From contig NEUU01000015.1 of NCBI GenBank assembly GCA_002304345.1, positions 32,279-96,278 of the forward strand: a stretch of DNA of 64,000 nucleotides, in the 5' to 3' direction. Positions 28,364 through 36,426 of this stretch are shown here, piece by piece (within the stretch, counting starts at the first letter, position 1; the number at the start of each line of letters is the position of its first letter). The notes under the pieces are model-generated. The model did not search any database and was not told the origin of the DNA. It saw only the letters and a program-made list of their open reading frames with translations. A program made the translations under genes and the position numbers. Origin of the DNA: Verrucomicrobia bacterium Tous-C9LFEB. Lineage in GTDB: Bacteria; Verrucomicrobiota; Verrucomicrobiia; Methylacidiphilales; UBA1321.

Positions 28364-31081
28364 TTATTCCACCACGATTTCGAAAAACGGCGTGGGCCCC
28401 GCCTTGGGCAGCTTCTCCGTGTCGACGCTGAGCGCGAGCGTATTGCCCGCGATCTTGACCGGCACTTCGTCGCCACGCTCGCCATTGAGCTTGAGCGCAT
28501 ACGCGGTCGCCTTCTTCGGTGTGGCCGCGCGAGCCAGCGTCACCGCAAATTCCCCCGTGCGCGAAAGAATCGGCAGCTTGCCGAGATCCACAATCTTCTC
28601 CTCCTTCGCGTCGGCGAATTTCATATCCGTGTTGCGCGCATCGGTGGAAATCACCAGCAGCAGACGGTTCGCCTCACCCACCGGTTTTCGTCCATCAATC
28701 GACGCCAGTGTGATCGACGCGGGAACCGTGCTCCGATCGATGGTCATTGTCTCAAGTTTCACCTTCTTGTCGCTCTTGATCACCACGCCCTCGAGCCGTG
28801 GCGTGCGAACAAACAACTCGCCACCCGTGGTGGTGTTCAGAGTGACCTCCCCGGTGTCGCTCTGGAGAATTCCCGCTGCCGGATCGCTCGCGTTGGAAGC
28901 GGGCAACACTTTCCGTTCCCGCAGTTTCGTCACGATGTTGGTGAGCAGTCCCGTTGTCTTCGATTGCGCCACCTCGGAGGTCCACAGCGTGCCGCCGATG
29001 GAAGAGGTTTTTCCCGGAGGAACCGTCAAATCCGCCGGCAAGTTCGCCTGCTTCGGACCGTAAGTAATGCCCACACGGCATAGCACCCAGAGTCGCGTCA
29101 ATTCATCGTCGAGCGCCTTCATGCCGCGACCGGCAAAAATGAAGTCGTCGGTGAGGGGAATATCGATCGTGTGCGTCGAGGCCGCCACGTCGCCGCGCCG
29201 GAACGTGAGGGCTTCCACCACCTCGGCCGCGCGAATGACGGGATCGTCCCCGGCATGAAACCACGTGAGCCGCGACGCCGAGTCGACGACCTGCGCCGCG
29301 TGGCACGTGATGCCGCTCCAGCCCTGCAACGCCGCGCCTGCGCCATTCATCAGCCCCTGTTCGTGCCGATACGGATTCCAGAACACGTGACCGAACTCGG
29401 TGTTCACAAAGGGGCGGTCGAGAAACCGCGAGGCCACCTGCTTCTTGAAACTCGCGCCGCCCTCGGACAACGCACTACCCTGGCTGACCGTCGTACCCGC
29501 GACGTCCGTGCCGGTGGCAAATTTCGGATGCGCGTAGTACGCATTCATCGTGATCACCGGATAGAGCGCGCGCGCCGGAACCGTGCCGATGCGGGACCGC
29601 ATATTGTAGTTCGAAGTCAGACCGGTGAAGCCGAGTTCGCGCAACGTCGCCAGATACCACTGCGTCATTTCCAATTCCATGTCACCGCAACACCTGGCCA
29701 TGTCGCGACCGGCGGGCGTATCGGAAAGCACAGTCGGCGCGGCGATCGACGGCACATCGGCAAAGGAGCCGTTCTCCGGCAACTCCGTGGTGCCGCACTT
29801 GCCGCCCCACGCTTCGCGCAGCTTTTTGTAATCGCCGTATTTCTTCGCCAGAAACGCCTGCCACACCCCGTCGAATTCCTTGCCGTAGTTGCGGCTCTCG
29901 AACAAAATCTCCTGCTCGTTCAGGCATGACGTCAACGCCAGCGCGGGATCATTCTTGATGGGCAATTTCGTGTACGGATTCACGTCGTTCAGCAACCGCG
30001 TCGTCGCCGCTTTCCAGTTCGCGCGGAAATTCGGATTCACATACATCTGCGCCTTGGTGTTGTATCCGCCCTGCTTGGACGCCTCGCGCACCTGGCCATT
30101 CGAAAAACCGACAAACGACGTCATGAAGTCGAGGTTCCAGTACACGCCGCGCTTCTTCAGCTCCGACAACAGCAGGTGAAAGCGATCCAGTGCGAGCGCG
30201 TCGAACGTAATCTCCTCCGGTTTCTCCGGCAGCACATAGCGATTCATCTTGTCCGTCTTGAGCGAAGCCGCCTTCCAGTTACCGCTGATCAGATTGTCGA
30301 AGAAATGGAACCGCACGAGATTATAGCCCTGCCGTGCGACTGCTGCCGCGTACTCCTCCACGTCCTTATCCTCCCACAAACGAAAGCCCGCAGGTGGCAT
30401 CAACTGCACCGAGAAAAAGCGCACCGCCACATCCGGCTTCGAGGCAAAGGCGAGTTCTCCCTGCTTGTTCACGATCACGCGACCGTACGTTCCCGCCGGA
30501 GCCGGATCAAAGAAGGCCGAGAAATCAAGCGCGCTACCGGGCTTGATATAGAGATCGTCCGTATCGATTGCCTTCCACTTCGGTGCCGCTGTCGGAGCCA
30601 CGACCGCCGGTGCCGCAGCCGCCGTCACCGGAACCGGCCCCACCTTGATCTGACGCACGCGCACTTCGCCGCTCGTGGGGAAACCCTCGAAGACGAACAA
30701 CGGCAGATTGATCTTGTCCCCCGTCGTCGGCTTCACCTTGAGGTTGAGCGCATACGATTGCCACGTCGTGCCCAGGGTGACGGGTTGTGTTTCGGAAAGA
30801 TGGGTGTACGGCGCCGCGAAATCGGAAATCACCAATCGCGCCTTCGTCGCCTCCGTGCTCTGCGCCTCGAACGTCAACTGCACACGCTTTCCCGCCGCGA
30901 CGTCTTTTTTCTCCGCGACGCCCACCGCTGGCGGACGTTCGCCTTTTTTATCGGCAAAACGAATGACGATCTCGCCCGAGACCACCTCCGCTTTCGCGCC
31001 GTTGCGGGCCGTGATTTCCTGCGCGTTCGCCGTCAGGGTAAAAAGACCGCAGACCAGCAGTGGAAGAAGAAGAGTACGCAT
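28364..31081 (-). CDS. Large secreted clan-A glycoside hydrolase-like protein
   Basis: Protein of 905 residues with a signal peptide (1-20, LLLPLLVCGLFTLTANAQ). Residues about 25-160 form a beta-rich carbohydrate-binding-like module (AEVVSGEIVIRF, TTWQSYALNLKV, SGEVRVRQIKVGP). A TIM-barrel-like region follows (NLVRFHFFDNL, GVYWNLDFMTSF) with likely acid/base Glu389 in SCLNEQE and likely nucleophile Glu562 in FVNTEFGHVFW, as in clan A glycosidases. The C-terminal 250 residues are beta-rich. Substrate and exact family are not assigned. ATG 31081 is preferred; upstream in-frame codons run through a repeat. It probably shares an operon with the small secreted gene upstream (stop 31262). Confidence 0.82.
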   Translation of the reverse strand: MRTLLLPLLVCGLFTLTANAQEITARNGAKAEVVSGEIVIRFADKKGERPPAVGVAEKKDVAAGKRVQLTFEAQSTEATKARLVISDFAAPYTHLSETQPVTLGTTWQSYALNLKVKPTTGDKINLPLFVFEGFPTSGEVRVRQIKVGPVPVTAAAAPAVVAPTAAPKWKAIDTDDLYIKPGSALDFSAFFDPAPAGTYGRVIVNKQGELAFASKPDVAVRFFSVQLMPPAGFRLWEDKDVEEYAAAVARQGYNLVRFHFFDNLISGNWKAASLKTDKMNRYVLPEKPEEITFDALALDRFHLLLSELKKRGVYWNLDFMTSFVGFSNGQVREASKQGGYNTKAQMYVNPNFRANWKAATTRLLNDVNPYTKLPIKNDPALALTSCLNEQEILFESRNYGKEFDGVWQAFLAKKYGDYKKLREAWGGKCGTTELPENGSFADVPSIAAPTVLSDTPAGRDMARCCGDMELEMTQWYLATLRELGFTGLTSNYNMRSRIGTVPARALYPVITMNAYYAHPKFATGTDVAGTTVSQGSALSEGGASFKKQVASRFLDRPFVNTEFGHVFWNPYRHEQGLMNGAGAALQGWSGITCHAAQVVDSASRLTWFHAGDDPVIRAAEVVEALTFRRGDVAASTHTIDIPLTDDFIFAGRGMKALDDELTRLWVLCRVGITYGPKQANLPADLTVPPGKTSSIGGTLWTSEVAQSKTTGLLTNIVTKLRERKVLPASNASDPAAGILQSDTGEVTLNTTTGGELFVRTPRLEGVVIKSDKKVKLETMTIDRSTVPASITLASIDGRKPVGEANRLLLVISTDARNTDMKFADAKEEKIVDLGKLPILSRTGEFAVTLARAATPKKATAYALKLNGERGDEVPVKIAGNTLALSVDTEKLPKAGPTPFFEIVVE

Positions 31082-31151
31082 AAGAGTGGGGGTTTTCGTG
31101 AAGGGGAAGCGGAGGAACGAAGTCCAATTTTGCACGCCGAATTTGTCTGCA

Positions 31152-31203
31152 TTGTAGGGCGGTTCTGTGAACCGCCGCGACGGCACACAGTGCCGTCCTA
31201 CAA
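31152..31203. repeat. TGTAGG-bounded palindromic repeat
   Basis: A 52-bp unit with ends TTGTAGG and CCTACAA as terminal inverted repeats. Inside are two hairpins: GGCGGTTC-TGT-GAACCGCC and GACGGCAC-ACA-GTGCCGTC. It lies in the 180-bp gap between two genes of the same strand, upstream of the glycosidase gene. Related units are at 34.0, 36.1, 42.3, 59.8, 60.1 and 60.2 kb. Confidence 0.85.
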
Positions 31204-31261
31204 GCGAGCTGAGGTTTCTCAGGTAAATAACAAAGGGCTTCATGATCTGATTAGGGGAAAA

Positions 31262-31789
31262 CTACTCGATCGTCTGGCAGGTAACCGGACCCACGAAGTA
31301 GTGCTCGCCCTTCTTCGTTTTTTCCAGCAACAGGCGTGGCGCGTTCACCCACCGGCCCGTGATCGGCACCTTCAGCTCGGCCTTGTACTCGATCTTCTGC
31401 CAGTCACCCGTCAGATCGTACGATTGATTTTCCGCGAAGATCGTCGAGGCCGCATCCGTCACCCGCACCGAGATTTGCGACCCGGCCGGTCCCTTGATCC
31501 AAAACGTGATCGCCACGCCCTTGCCGCCCCGGATCAACGTCGTGCGGCCAGGGTAACGCAAGTGTGACGGCCACACCATATCCTCGCGGTCATAGTCCGG
31601 CACCACCTCCAGCGTGGCCTTGCCGTCTGGCGTCTTCACCTCGGCATTGACCGAGATGGCCAGCGAACCGAGGTTCTCCGGCGTGCTGCGCAGCGTGGTG
31701 TAATTCCACTCCTGCGTGCGCGGTTCCGCCTGCGCCGTCAGGAGCGGCCCCATCAGCAAACTCGCCACCAAAAGTAATCCCAATTTCAT
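31262..31789 (-). CDS. Small secreted protein with a carbohydrate-binding-like fold
   Basis: Protein of 175 residues with a signal peptide (1-21, LLLVASLLMGPLLTAQA). The mature part is beta-rich: VNAEVKTPDGKATLEVVPDY, GKGVAITFWIKGPAGSQISV, DLTGDWQKIEYKAELKVPI and a C-terminal EHYFVGPVTCQTIE. The layout (beta-sandwich with a strand at WQKIEYKAEL) resembles the N-terminal module of the neighbouring glycosidase (TTWQSYALNLKV), so both may bind glycans. No catalytic motif is seen. ATG 31789 is chosen for the signal peptide; an upstream ATG at 31867 would put 26 charged residues before it. Same strand as the glycosidase, 180 bp upstream. Confidence 0.72.
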   Translation of the reverse strand: MKLGLLLVASLLMGPLLTAQAEPRTQEWNYTTLRSTPENLGSLAISVNAEVKTPDGKATLEVVPDYDREDMVWPSHLRYPGRTTLIRGGKGVAITFWIKGPAGSQISVRVTDAASTIFAENQSYDLTGDWQKIEYKAELKVPITGRWVNAPRLLLEKTKKGEHYFVGPVTCQTIE

Positions 31790-32107
31790 ATGTCGTATCC
31801 ACCTGTGGAAGGGGGTTCCTGAGCTAAGCCCCATTGGCATCCAATGACCAATCGGATAGCTGCTCAAATTCCCGGAATTAGTTTCATAATTTGCGGATGA
31901 TCGGATTCACCGCTTTCTGGCTACTGTTAACACCCCGGAAAAGAGATCGTTGCTCCATCGATCCCAATTCTTTGGATCAACGATCCAACTACTTGTAGGA
32001 ACCACCTTCGAAAAACGCGCGATTATTAGCACTAATGCGCGAATTCTTTTTCTTTCGCAACCACTTGATGTAATTGATATTAATCGCTAGTTAAGATATC
32101 TTTTGTG
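31790..32107. promoter_or_regulatory. Long A+T-rich divergent regulatory region with inverted repeats
   Basis: About 320 bp without a gene, between divergent genes. It holds an 8-bp inverted repeat GATCGTTG (31945-31952) / CAACGATC (31978-31985), and an imperfect palindrome GCGCGATTATTAG-CA-CTAATGCGC (about 32017-32040). Both look like possible protein-binding sites. A+T content rises sharply to the right. No RNA gene is recognised. Confidence 0.4.
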
Positions 32108-32136
32108 TTGTAAAAATATGAACATATGTTTATATT
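32108..32136 (+). promoter_or_regulatory. Candidate promoter for the cytidylate-kinase-like gene
   Basis: TTGTAA (32108-32113) and TATATT (32131-32136) are spaced 17 bp apart. They are followed by AGGAGG (32144-32149), the best Shine-Dalgarno in the window, 10 bp before ATG 32160. The predicted transcript would begin at or just before the AGGAGG, leaving a very short leader. Confidence 0.45.
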
Positions 32137-32159
32137 ACCAATCAGGAGGCAACAATCAT

Positions 32160-32981
32160 ATGAAGCCGATTCGTTCTTTGGATATCTGCAAGACGTTTAT
32201 TGAATGTCAGAACCTGCGTCCCCAGGATCTCACCGCACCCCCACTCCCCGTGGTCACCATCTCCCGCGCCACCGGAGCGCGCGGTGTCACGATCAGCGAT
32301 CTCCTCTGCGAGTACCTCCAGTCCAACGAACCGGAACCGACTCCGCCGTGGACCGTCTTTGACCGCAACCTGATCGAGCAGGTCGTCGCCGACCATGATC
32401 TCCCCGCCAGCATGGCGAAGTTCATGCCCGAGGATCACCGGCCCATGATCAGCAGCGCCATCGAAGAAATGCTCGGCCTCCACCCCTCGCCCTACGATCA
32501 GGTACGGCAGACGGCCGAAACCGTGCTGCGGCTCGGTCACATGGGCCGCGCCATCATCGTCGGTCGCGGCTCGCAAATGCTGCTCTCCGAAATGCCGCAG
32601 GTGCTGCATGTCCGCATCACCGGTTCCCGCAATCGCCGGGCGCAACATCTCGTGGAGTACTATCACCTCTCCCCCGCCGCCGCGATTGAAATGCTGGAGC
32701 GCGAAGACACCGCCAAACGCCGGTACATGCGCGCCCACTATCACTGCGACATCGATGACCCGACGCTCTACCACCTCGTCGTCAACACCGACCGGCTCAC
32801 CTCCGAGGATGCCGCCACGTTGATCGGCGATGCGGTGTTCCGCCTCACGCAACGGCTCGACGCCGCCCATCACCTGACCACCTCTGCCGGTGAAAGCGCC
32901 GAGCCCGAGCCCAACCTGACCGAGCAGGCAGAGACGTATCATCCGAACCCCGACTACGTTTCCTCGGAAACGGATAATTAG
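32160..32981 (+). CDS. Cytidylate-kinase-like family protein
   Basis: Protein of 273 residues matching the cytidylate kinase-like group (Cytidylate_kin2). It has a P-loop-like but degenerate segment PVVTISRATGARGVTISDLL, then FDRNLIEQVVADHDLPA, and GRAIIVGRGSQMLLSEMPQVLHVRI followed by the Arg-rich lid (SRNRRAQHLVEYY, REDTAKRRYMRAHYHCDIDDPTLYHLVVNT). The residues after the first loop lack the usual GKS/T, so kinase activity is uncertain. The acidic C-terminus is disordered. The AGGAGG site decides the start at ATG 32160 over an upstream TTG-rich frame. Proteins of this group are often small and solitary; the substrate is unknown. Confidence 0.82.
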   Translation: MKPIRSLDICKTFIECQNLRPQDLTAPPLPVVTISRATGARGVTISDLLCEYLQSNEPEPTPPWTVFDRNLIEQVVADHDLPASMAKFMPEDHRPMISSAIEEMLGLHPSPYDQVRQTAETVLRLGHMGRAIIVGRGSQMLLSEMPQVLHVRITGSRNRRAQHLVEYYHLSPAAAIEMLEREDTAKRRYMRAHYHCDIDDPTLYHLVVNTDRLTSEDAATLIGDAVFRLTQRLDAAHHLTTSAGESAEPEPNLTEQAETYHPNPDYVSSETDN

Positions 32982-33024
32982 AGTAAGCCTGTTCCATTGA
33001 GAAGGCCACGTGGCGCGGTAGCGT

Positions 33025-33052
33025 TGTAGCCGGGCTCGTTGAGCCCGGAGGA
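33025..33052. repeat. GCCGGGCTCG hairpin repeat
   Basis: TTGTAGCCGGGCTCGTTGAG followed by CCCGGAGG: a hairpin with stem CCGGGCTC and GAGCCCGG. The same sequence occurs at 39256-39283, and an inverse relative (CCGGGCTCAGCGAGCCCGG) is near 59988-60008. It lies in the 146-bp gap before the radical SAM gene. Confidence 0.8.
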
Positions 33053-33127
33053 CCTGACAGCCAGGAACAATCCGGCTTCGACGACAGATCGGTTGCTGTC
33101 ACGCCTCGGCGCGGGTATGTTATCCCC

Positions 33128-34000
33128 ATGGCCACGGAGAATTTGCTCAGCGCGCACCAGGATCATCAGCGCAAATGGGATGACTTTTTTTACGTCTATC
33201 CCGTCATCTCGCGACGTTCGCGCGGCGTCTCCATCGGCATCAATCTCAACCCCGACAAGATCTGCAATTTCAACTGTGCCTACTGCGAAGTCGACCGCCT
33301 CACCCCGGCCCGCCGCCGCGATGTGGACCTCGCCGTTCTGGCCACCGAATTGCGCGCCATGCTCGACATCTGGCGTAGCGGCGAACTCTTCGAACGCGAA
33401 CCCTTCGCCAGCGCTCCCGCCGACTGGCGGCGGCTGAACGACATCGCTTTCAGCGGGGATGGCGAACCGACCACCTGCCCGGTCTTCGAGTCCGCCGTCG
33501 CCCTCACCGCGCGTCTGCGCACCGAGATCGCCCCGCCGGAAACCAAGCTCGTCCTCATCTCCGACTCCGCCTGCTTCGACCGGCCCGGCGTGCAGGCCGG
33601 ATTGAAAACGATGATGCAATTCCCGCATGAAATCTGGGCGAAACTCGATGCCGGGACCGAGGCCTATTATAAAACCGTCAACCGCTCGCACATCGCATTC
33701 GACCGCATCCTGCGCAACATCGAGAACACGGCGAAATGGTGCCCGCTCATCATTCAATCCCTCTTCTTCCGCGTGAATGGCGTGCCGCCCACCGCCGAAG
33801 AAATCGACGCCTACGCCGCACGTCTCTATACGATTCGCGAGCATGGCGGCCAACTCCTCGCCCTGCAGCTCTACACCATCGCCCGGCCCACCCCGGAGAA
33901 ATGGGCCACCGCGCTGTCCGACGCGGAACTCGATGCGCTCGCCGCGCGGGTGAAGGAACTCACCGGCCTGCCGCAGACCCTCTCCTACGGGAATTCGTAG
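33128..34000 (+). CDS. Radical SAM protein
   Basis: Protein of 290 residues with the radical SAM cluster Cys46-x3-Cys50-x2-Cys53 (ICNFNCAYCEVDR) preceded by SIGINLNPDK. SAM-contact motifs follow: DIAFSGDGEPTTCP, LVLISDSACF, EIWAKLDAGTEAYYKTVNRS and a late LLALQLYTIARPTP. The GDGEPT motif is seen in a group of stand-alone radical SAM proteins related to wybutosine- and PflA-like enzymes. No extra Fe-S cysteine cluster is present in the C-terminus. The substrate is not known and there is no informative neighbour. ATG 33128 follows GTTATCCCC with no clear Shine-Dalgarno. Confidence 0.87.
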   Translation: MATENLLSAHQDHQRKWDDFFYVYPVISRRSRGVSIGINLNPDKICNFNCAYCEVDRLTPARRRDVDLAVLATELRAMLDIWRSGELFEREPFASAPADWRRLNDIAFSGDGEPTTCPVFESAVALTARLRTEIAPPETKLVLISDSACFDRPGVQAGLKTMMQFPHEIWAKLDAGTEAYYKTVNRSHIAFDRILRNIENTAKWCPLIIQSLFFRVNGVPPTAEEIDAYAARLYTIREHGGQLLALQLYTIARPTPEKWATALSDAELDALAARVKELTGLPQTLSYGNS

Positions 34001-34041
34001 ACTGGATCATGTCTCGTGATGTGATGGTTACGAATGCCTTA

Positions 34042-34160
34042 CTGTAGGGCGGTTCGGTGAACCGCCACTGGCACCGCAGGTGCCATGAGTGGGGAGTGTG
34101 CTGCGAAATGGCAAATGGCAGCTTCGCTGCCAATCGGCGGTTCACCGAACCGCCCTACAG
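34042..34160. repeat. TGTAGGGCG-bounded composite repeat (119 bp)
   Basis: Starts CTGTAGGGCGGTTC-GGT-GAACCGCC and ends with GGCGGTTC-ACC-GAACCGCCCTACAG, so the two ends form long inverted repeats. Between them are GGCACC-GCA-GGTGCC and GGCAGC-TTC-GCTGCC. It starts 41 bp after the radical SAM stop. The 41-bp flank (TCATGTCTCGTGATG... GAATGCCTTA) also precedes the copies at 42.3 and 59.8 kb, so it belongs to the element. Confidence 0.85.
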
Positions 34161-34226
34161 CGCAAACACATCTACTCGAGGCAAAGCGACAGCCGGACCC
34201 AGCCCGGCTCCTGTCCTTGCACGGCC

Positions 34227-35219
34227 TTATTCCGCGACGTCGCCGATCTCGATACCGAGATTGCGCGCCACGCGAATCGCATCAGCAGGCAAATCCTTGC
34301 GCTTGCCGAGGATGTCATCCAGATCGCGCAACTGCATGCGGCCATTCGTCTGGCCCACCATCACGCCGCGCTCGCCCTGCGTCAGGGCCAGCACCGCCAT
34401 CTCGCCCATGCGACTGGCCAGCAGGCGGTCAAAGTGCGTCGGCACGCCACCGCGCTGCACGTGACCGAGCACCGTCAGACGAACTTCCTGCTCGATCTTG
34501 CCCTGACCCGCTTCGTTCAGGCGGCGGACGAATTCCTCGCCGCTGCACACGCCCTCGGCGACGATGATCACGCTGTTGTTATGATTGTTGTGGAACCGGT
34601 GATGGAGCACCTCGATGATGCTCTTCATGTTCACCCGGAATTCCGGTACCACGGCCACCTGGCTGCCGGTGGAAATCGTGGTCATGACGGAAAGATACCC
34701 GCTCCCACGGCCCATCACCTCGATCACGAAACAGCGGCGATGCGAAGCGGCCGTGTTCTTGATCATGTCGACAAGCGTGATGATCGTGTTCAGCGCGGTG
34801 TCCACGCCGATGCCCATCTCCGTGCCGTAAATATCATTGTCGATCGTGCCGGGAAGGCCGATCACCGGCACGCCCTGCTTGTGCAATTCCAACGCGCCGC
34901 GCAGCGAACCGTCCCCGCCGATCACGACGAGTCCATCGATCTTTTGAGCCCGCAGATTGGCGATGCCCTTCTGCTGGCCTTCCGGCGTGCGGAATTCCAG
35001 ACAGCGGCTGGTTTGCAGGAAGGTGCCACCCTGGCGATTCATCCCGCTGACGCGGAGAGCCGTTAACGGGAGAAATTCATTGTCGAGCAAACCCTGATAG
35101 CCATTTTGAATGCCCATGACTTCCAACCCCAGGCTCAGGGCGGTACGGGTCACGGAGCGAATGGCCGGATTCATGCCGGGCGAGTCGCCACCGGAAGTCA
35201 TAATCGCGATACGTTTCAT
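34227..35219 (-). CDS. pfkA: ATP-dependent 6-phosphofructokinase
   Basis: Phosphorylates fructose 6-phosphate in glycolysis. The 330-residue protein has TSGGDSPGMNPAIRS (8-22), the ATP-site GGDGS (101-105), the catalytic loop PGTIDND (123-129) with Asp127 in the E. coli position, MGIGVDTALN, VIEVMGRGSGYL, EGVCSGEEF and LGHVQRGGVPTHFDR. Gly104 following Asp103 is the sign of the ATP-dependent rather than pyrophosphate-dependent type. Length matches the bacterial group. It stands alone between two repeats, convergent with the radical SAM gene and divergent from the DUF4130 gene. Confidence 0.96.
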   Translation of the reverse strand: MKRIAIMTSGGDSPGMNPAIRSVTRTALSLGLEVMGIQNGYQGLLDNEFLPLTALRVSGMNRQGGTFLQTSRCLEFRTPEGQQKGIANLRAQKIDGLVVIGGDGSLRGALELHKQGVPVIGLPGTIDNDIYGTEMGIGVDTALNTIITLVDMIKNTAASHRRCFVIEVMGRGSGYLSVMTTISTGSQVAVVPEFRVNMKSIIEVLHHRFHNNHNNSVIIVAEGVCSGEEFVRRLNEAGQGKIEQEVRLTVLGHVQRGGVPTHFDRLLASRMGEMAVLALTQGERGVMVGQTNGRMQLRDLDDILGKRKDLPADAIRVARNLGIEIGDVAE

Positions 35220-35293
35220 AAAGTCAGCCTACTGAATTAGCACAGCCCGCGCGGCAATAAAGGGGAAAGATCAAATTCTTATGAAATAATCTG

Positions 35294-35321
35294 TTGCGAC
35301 GAAGCGCAAAGATGCTATTAT
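35294..35321 (+). promoter_or_regulatory. Candidate promoter for the DUF4130 gene
   Basis: TTGCGA (35294-35299) and TATTAT (35316-35321) have a 16-bp spacer. A GTGGAG ribosome-binding site lies about 9 bp before ATG 35354. The predicted leader is about 28 nt. Confidence 0.4.
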
Positions 35322-35353
35322 ATACTTGTATAACAAAACCGTGGAGATGACTC

Positions 35354-36043
35354 ATGATCACAACCCCACTCCTTTTGATCCGCTTCCGGCCCGGCTTTGA
35401 GTCGTGGCAGGTGGCCGCCGCCTATCTTCTCCAGCAAAGCGCCGCCCCCAGTTCCATCGAATGGATCGAGTCCGCCGACGGCGACCGCGTCACCCTCTTC
35501 CCCGAATTACCCCCCACCCGCTGGAACGAGGACTTCATTGCCCTCGCCCGCCGCGCCGCCTGCCACCGCAGTTCGGAACGCTGGCCGCTGCTTTATCGCG
35601 TGCTCTGGCGTCTCATCCACGGTCAATCGCGGCTCCTGAATGATCGCCTTGATCCCGACGTGAACCGGCTCCTGGCCCTGGCGCAGGAAGTCGACAAGGA
35701 AACACGCCACCTCGTCCACACCGTGCAGTTCACCCCGATGGACACGCCGCACGGCCTCGTGCAGATGGCCACCTTCCACCCGCGCCACCACGTCGTCGAA
35801 CTCGCCGCGCCCGCCCTCGCCCGGCAATGGGGCGAGACCCGCTGGACCCTGCTCACCCCCGACCGCTGCGTCTCGTGGAATGGACGTCAACTCGTCTACA
35901 CCGCCGGGACCGGACTCCCCGCGCCCGCTCAGCCCGCCACCGCCGCAAGCCGTCCCCCGGTCCAACGCTTCAGCTACCATCGCACCGCCCGCACCGGATC
36001 GACCAGCGCCACTCCCCGCCCGCGCCAGATGGAATTGCTTTAG
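35354..36043 (+). CDS. DUF4130-family protein (TIGR03915-like, putative DNA-metabolism protein)
   Basis: Protein of 229 residues. It matches the DUF4130 pattern: ARRAACHRSSERWPLLYRVL followed by WRLIHGQSRLLNDRLDPDV, then VHTVQFTPMDTPHGLVQMAT, FHPRHHVVELAAPALARQW, WTLLTPDRCVSWNGRQLVY. In many bacteria this domain is fused to, or lies beside, a UdgX-type uracil-DNA glycosylase or a helix-hairpin-helix radical SAM protein. Neither is next to it here; the radical SAM gene 1.3 kb away is of another type. The last 40 residues are Pro/Arg-rich and probably disordered. Function is unproven. Confidence 0.78.
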   Translation: MITTPLLLIRFRPGFESWQVAAAYLLQQSAAPSSIEWIESADGDRVTLFPELPPTRWNEDFIALARRAACHRSSERWPLLYRVLWRLIHGQSRLLNDRLDPDVNRLLALAQEVDKETRHLVHTVQFTPMDTPHGLVQMATFHPRHHVVELAAPALARQWGETRWTLLTPDRCVSWNGRQLVYTAGTGLPAPAQPATAASRPPVQRFSYHRTARTGSTSATPRPRQMELL

Positions 36044-36082
36044 CACCGGTTAAAGCATAGTGCCCAGAGTTACGCATCCGAA

Positions 36083-36182
36083 CTGTAGGGCGGTTCGGTG
36101 AACCGCCGCTGGCACCGCAGGTGCCAAGAGTGAGGAGTTTGAATTCGAATCACAGCGGGTAGCTTCGCGACCCAATCGGCGG
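36083..36182. repeat. Truncated TGTAGGGCG composite repeat
   Basis: Begins CTGTAGGGCGGTTC-GGT-GAACCGCC and GGCACC-GCA-GGTGCC exactly like the 34.0 kb copy, then diverges (AGAGTGAGGAGTTTG...) and ends at AATCGGCGG without the closing arm that should pair with the start. It lies 40 bp after the DUF4130 stop. Confidence 0.8.
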
Positions 36183-36261
36183 ACCTTCCCCTTCTTCTGT
36201 CTTCCCCATCTTACTATTAATCTTGATTGAGCTACGACCGATCTTCTAATAGAATAACCCT

Positions 36262-36426
36262 ATGACCGCTCCGACCCCTTCCGCTTCCGAAAGCGTTTCG
36301 AACTTCGCGTGGTTCTGGCTTTCCGTCGCCGCCACCATTGCCTTGGTGGCCGGACTCCTCATCACCTACAAGATGCCGGTCCTCGCCTTCCTCAAGCCCT
36401 TCTGGCCCTACATCGATATCATTTAG
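36262..36426 (+). CDS. Small single-span membrane protein (54 aa)
   Basis: Short frame from ATG 36262 to TAG 36426: a polar Ser/Pro-rich N-terminus (MTAPTPSASESVSNF), one transmembrane helix (about residues 17-37, WFWLSVAATIALVAGLLITY) and an aromatic tail ending KPFWPYIDII. No family is recognised. Support is the good transmembrane segment, the G+C-rich third positions like its neighbours, and an isolated start after a plausible TATAAT-like stretch (AATAGAATAAC). A second solitary small membrane protein of similar design occurs at 46175. Confidence 0.6.
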   Translation: MTAPTPSASESVSNFAWFWLSVAATIALVAGLLITYKMPVLAFLKPFWPYIDII

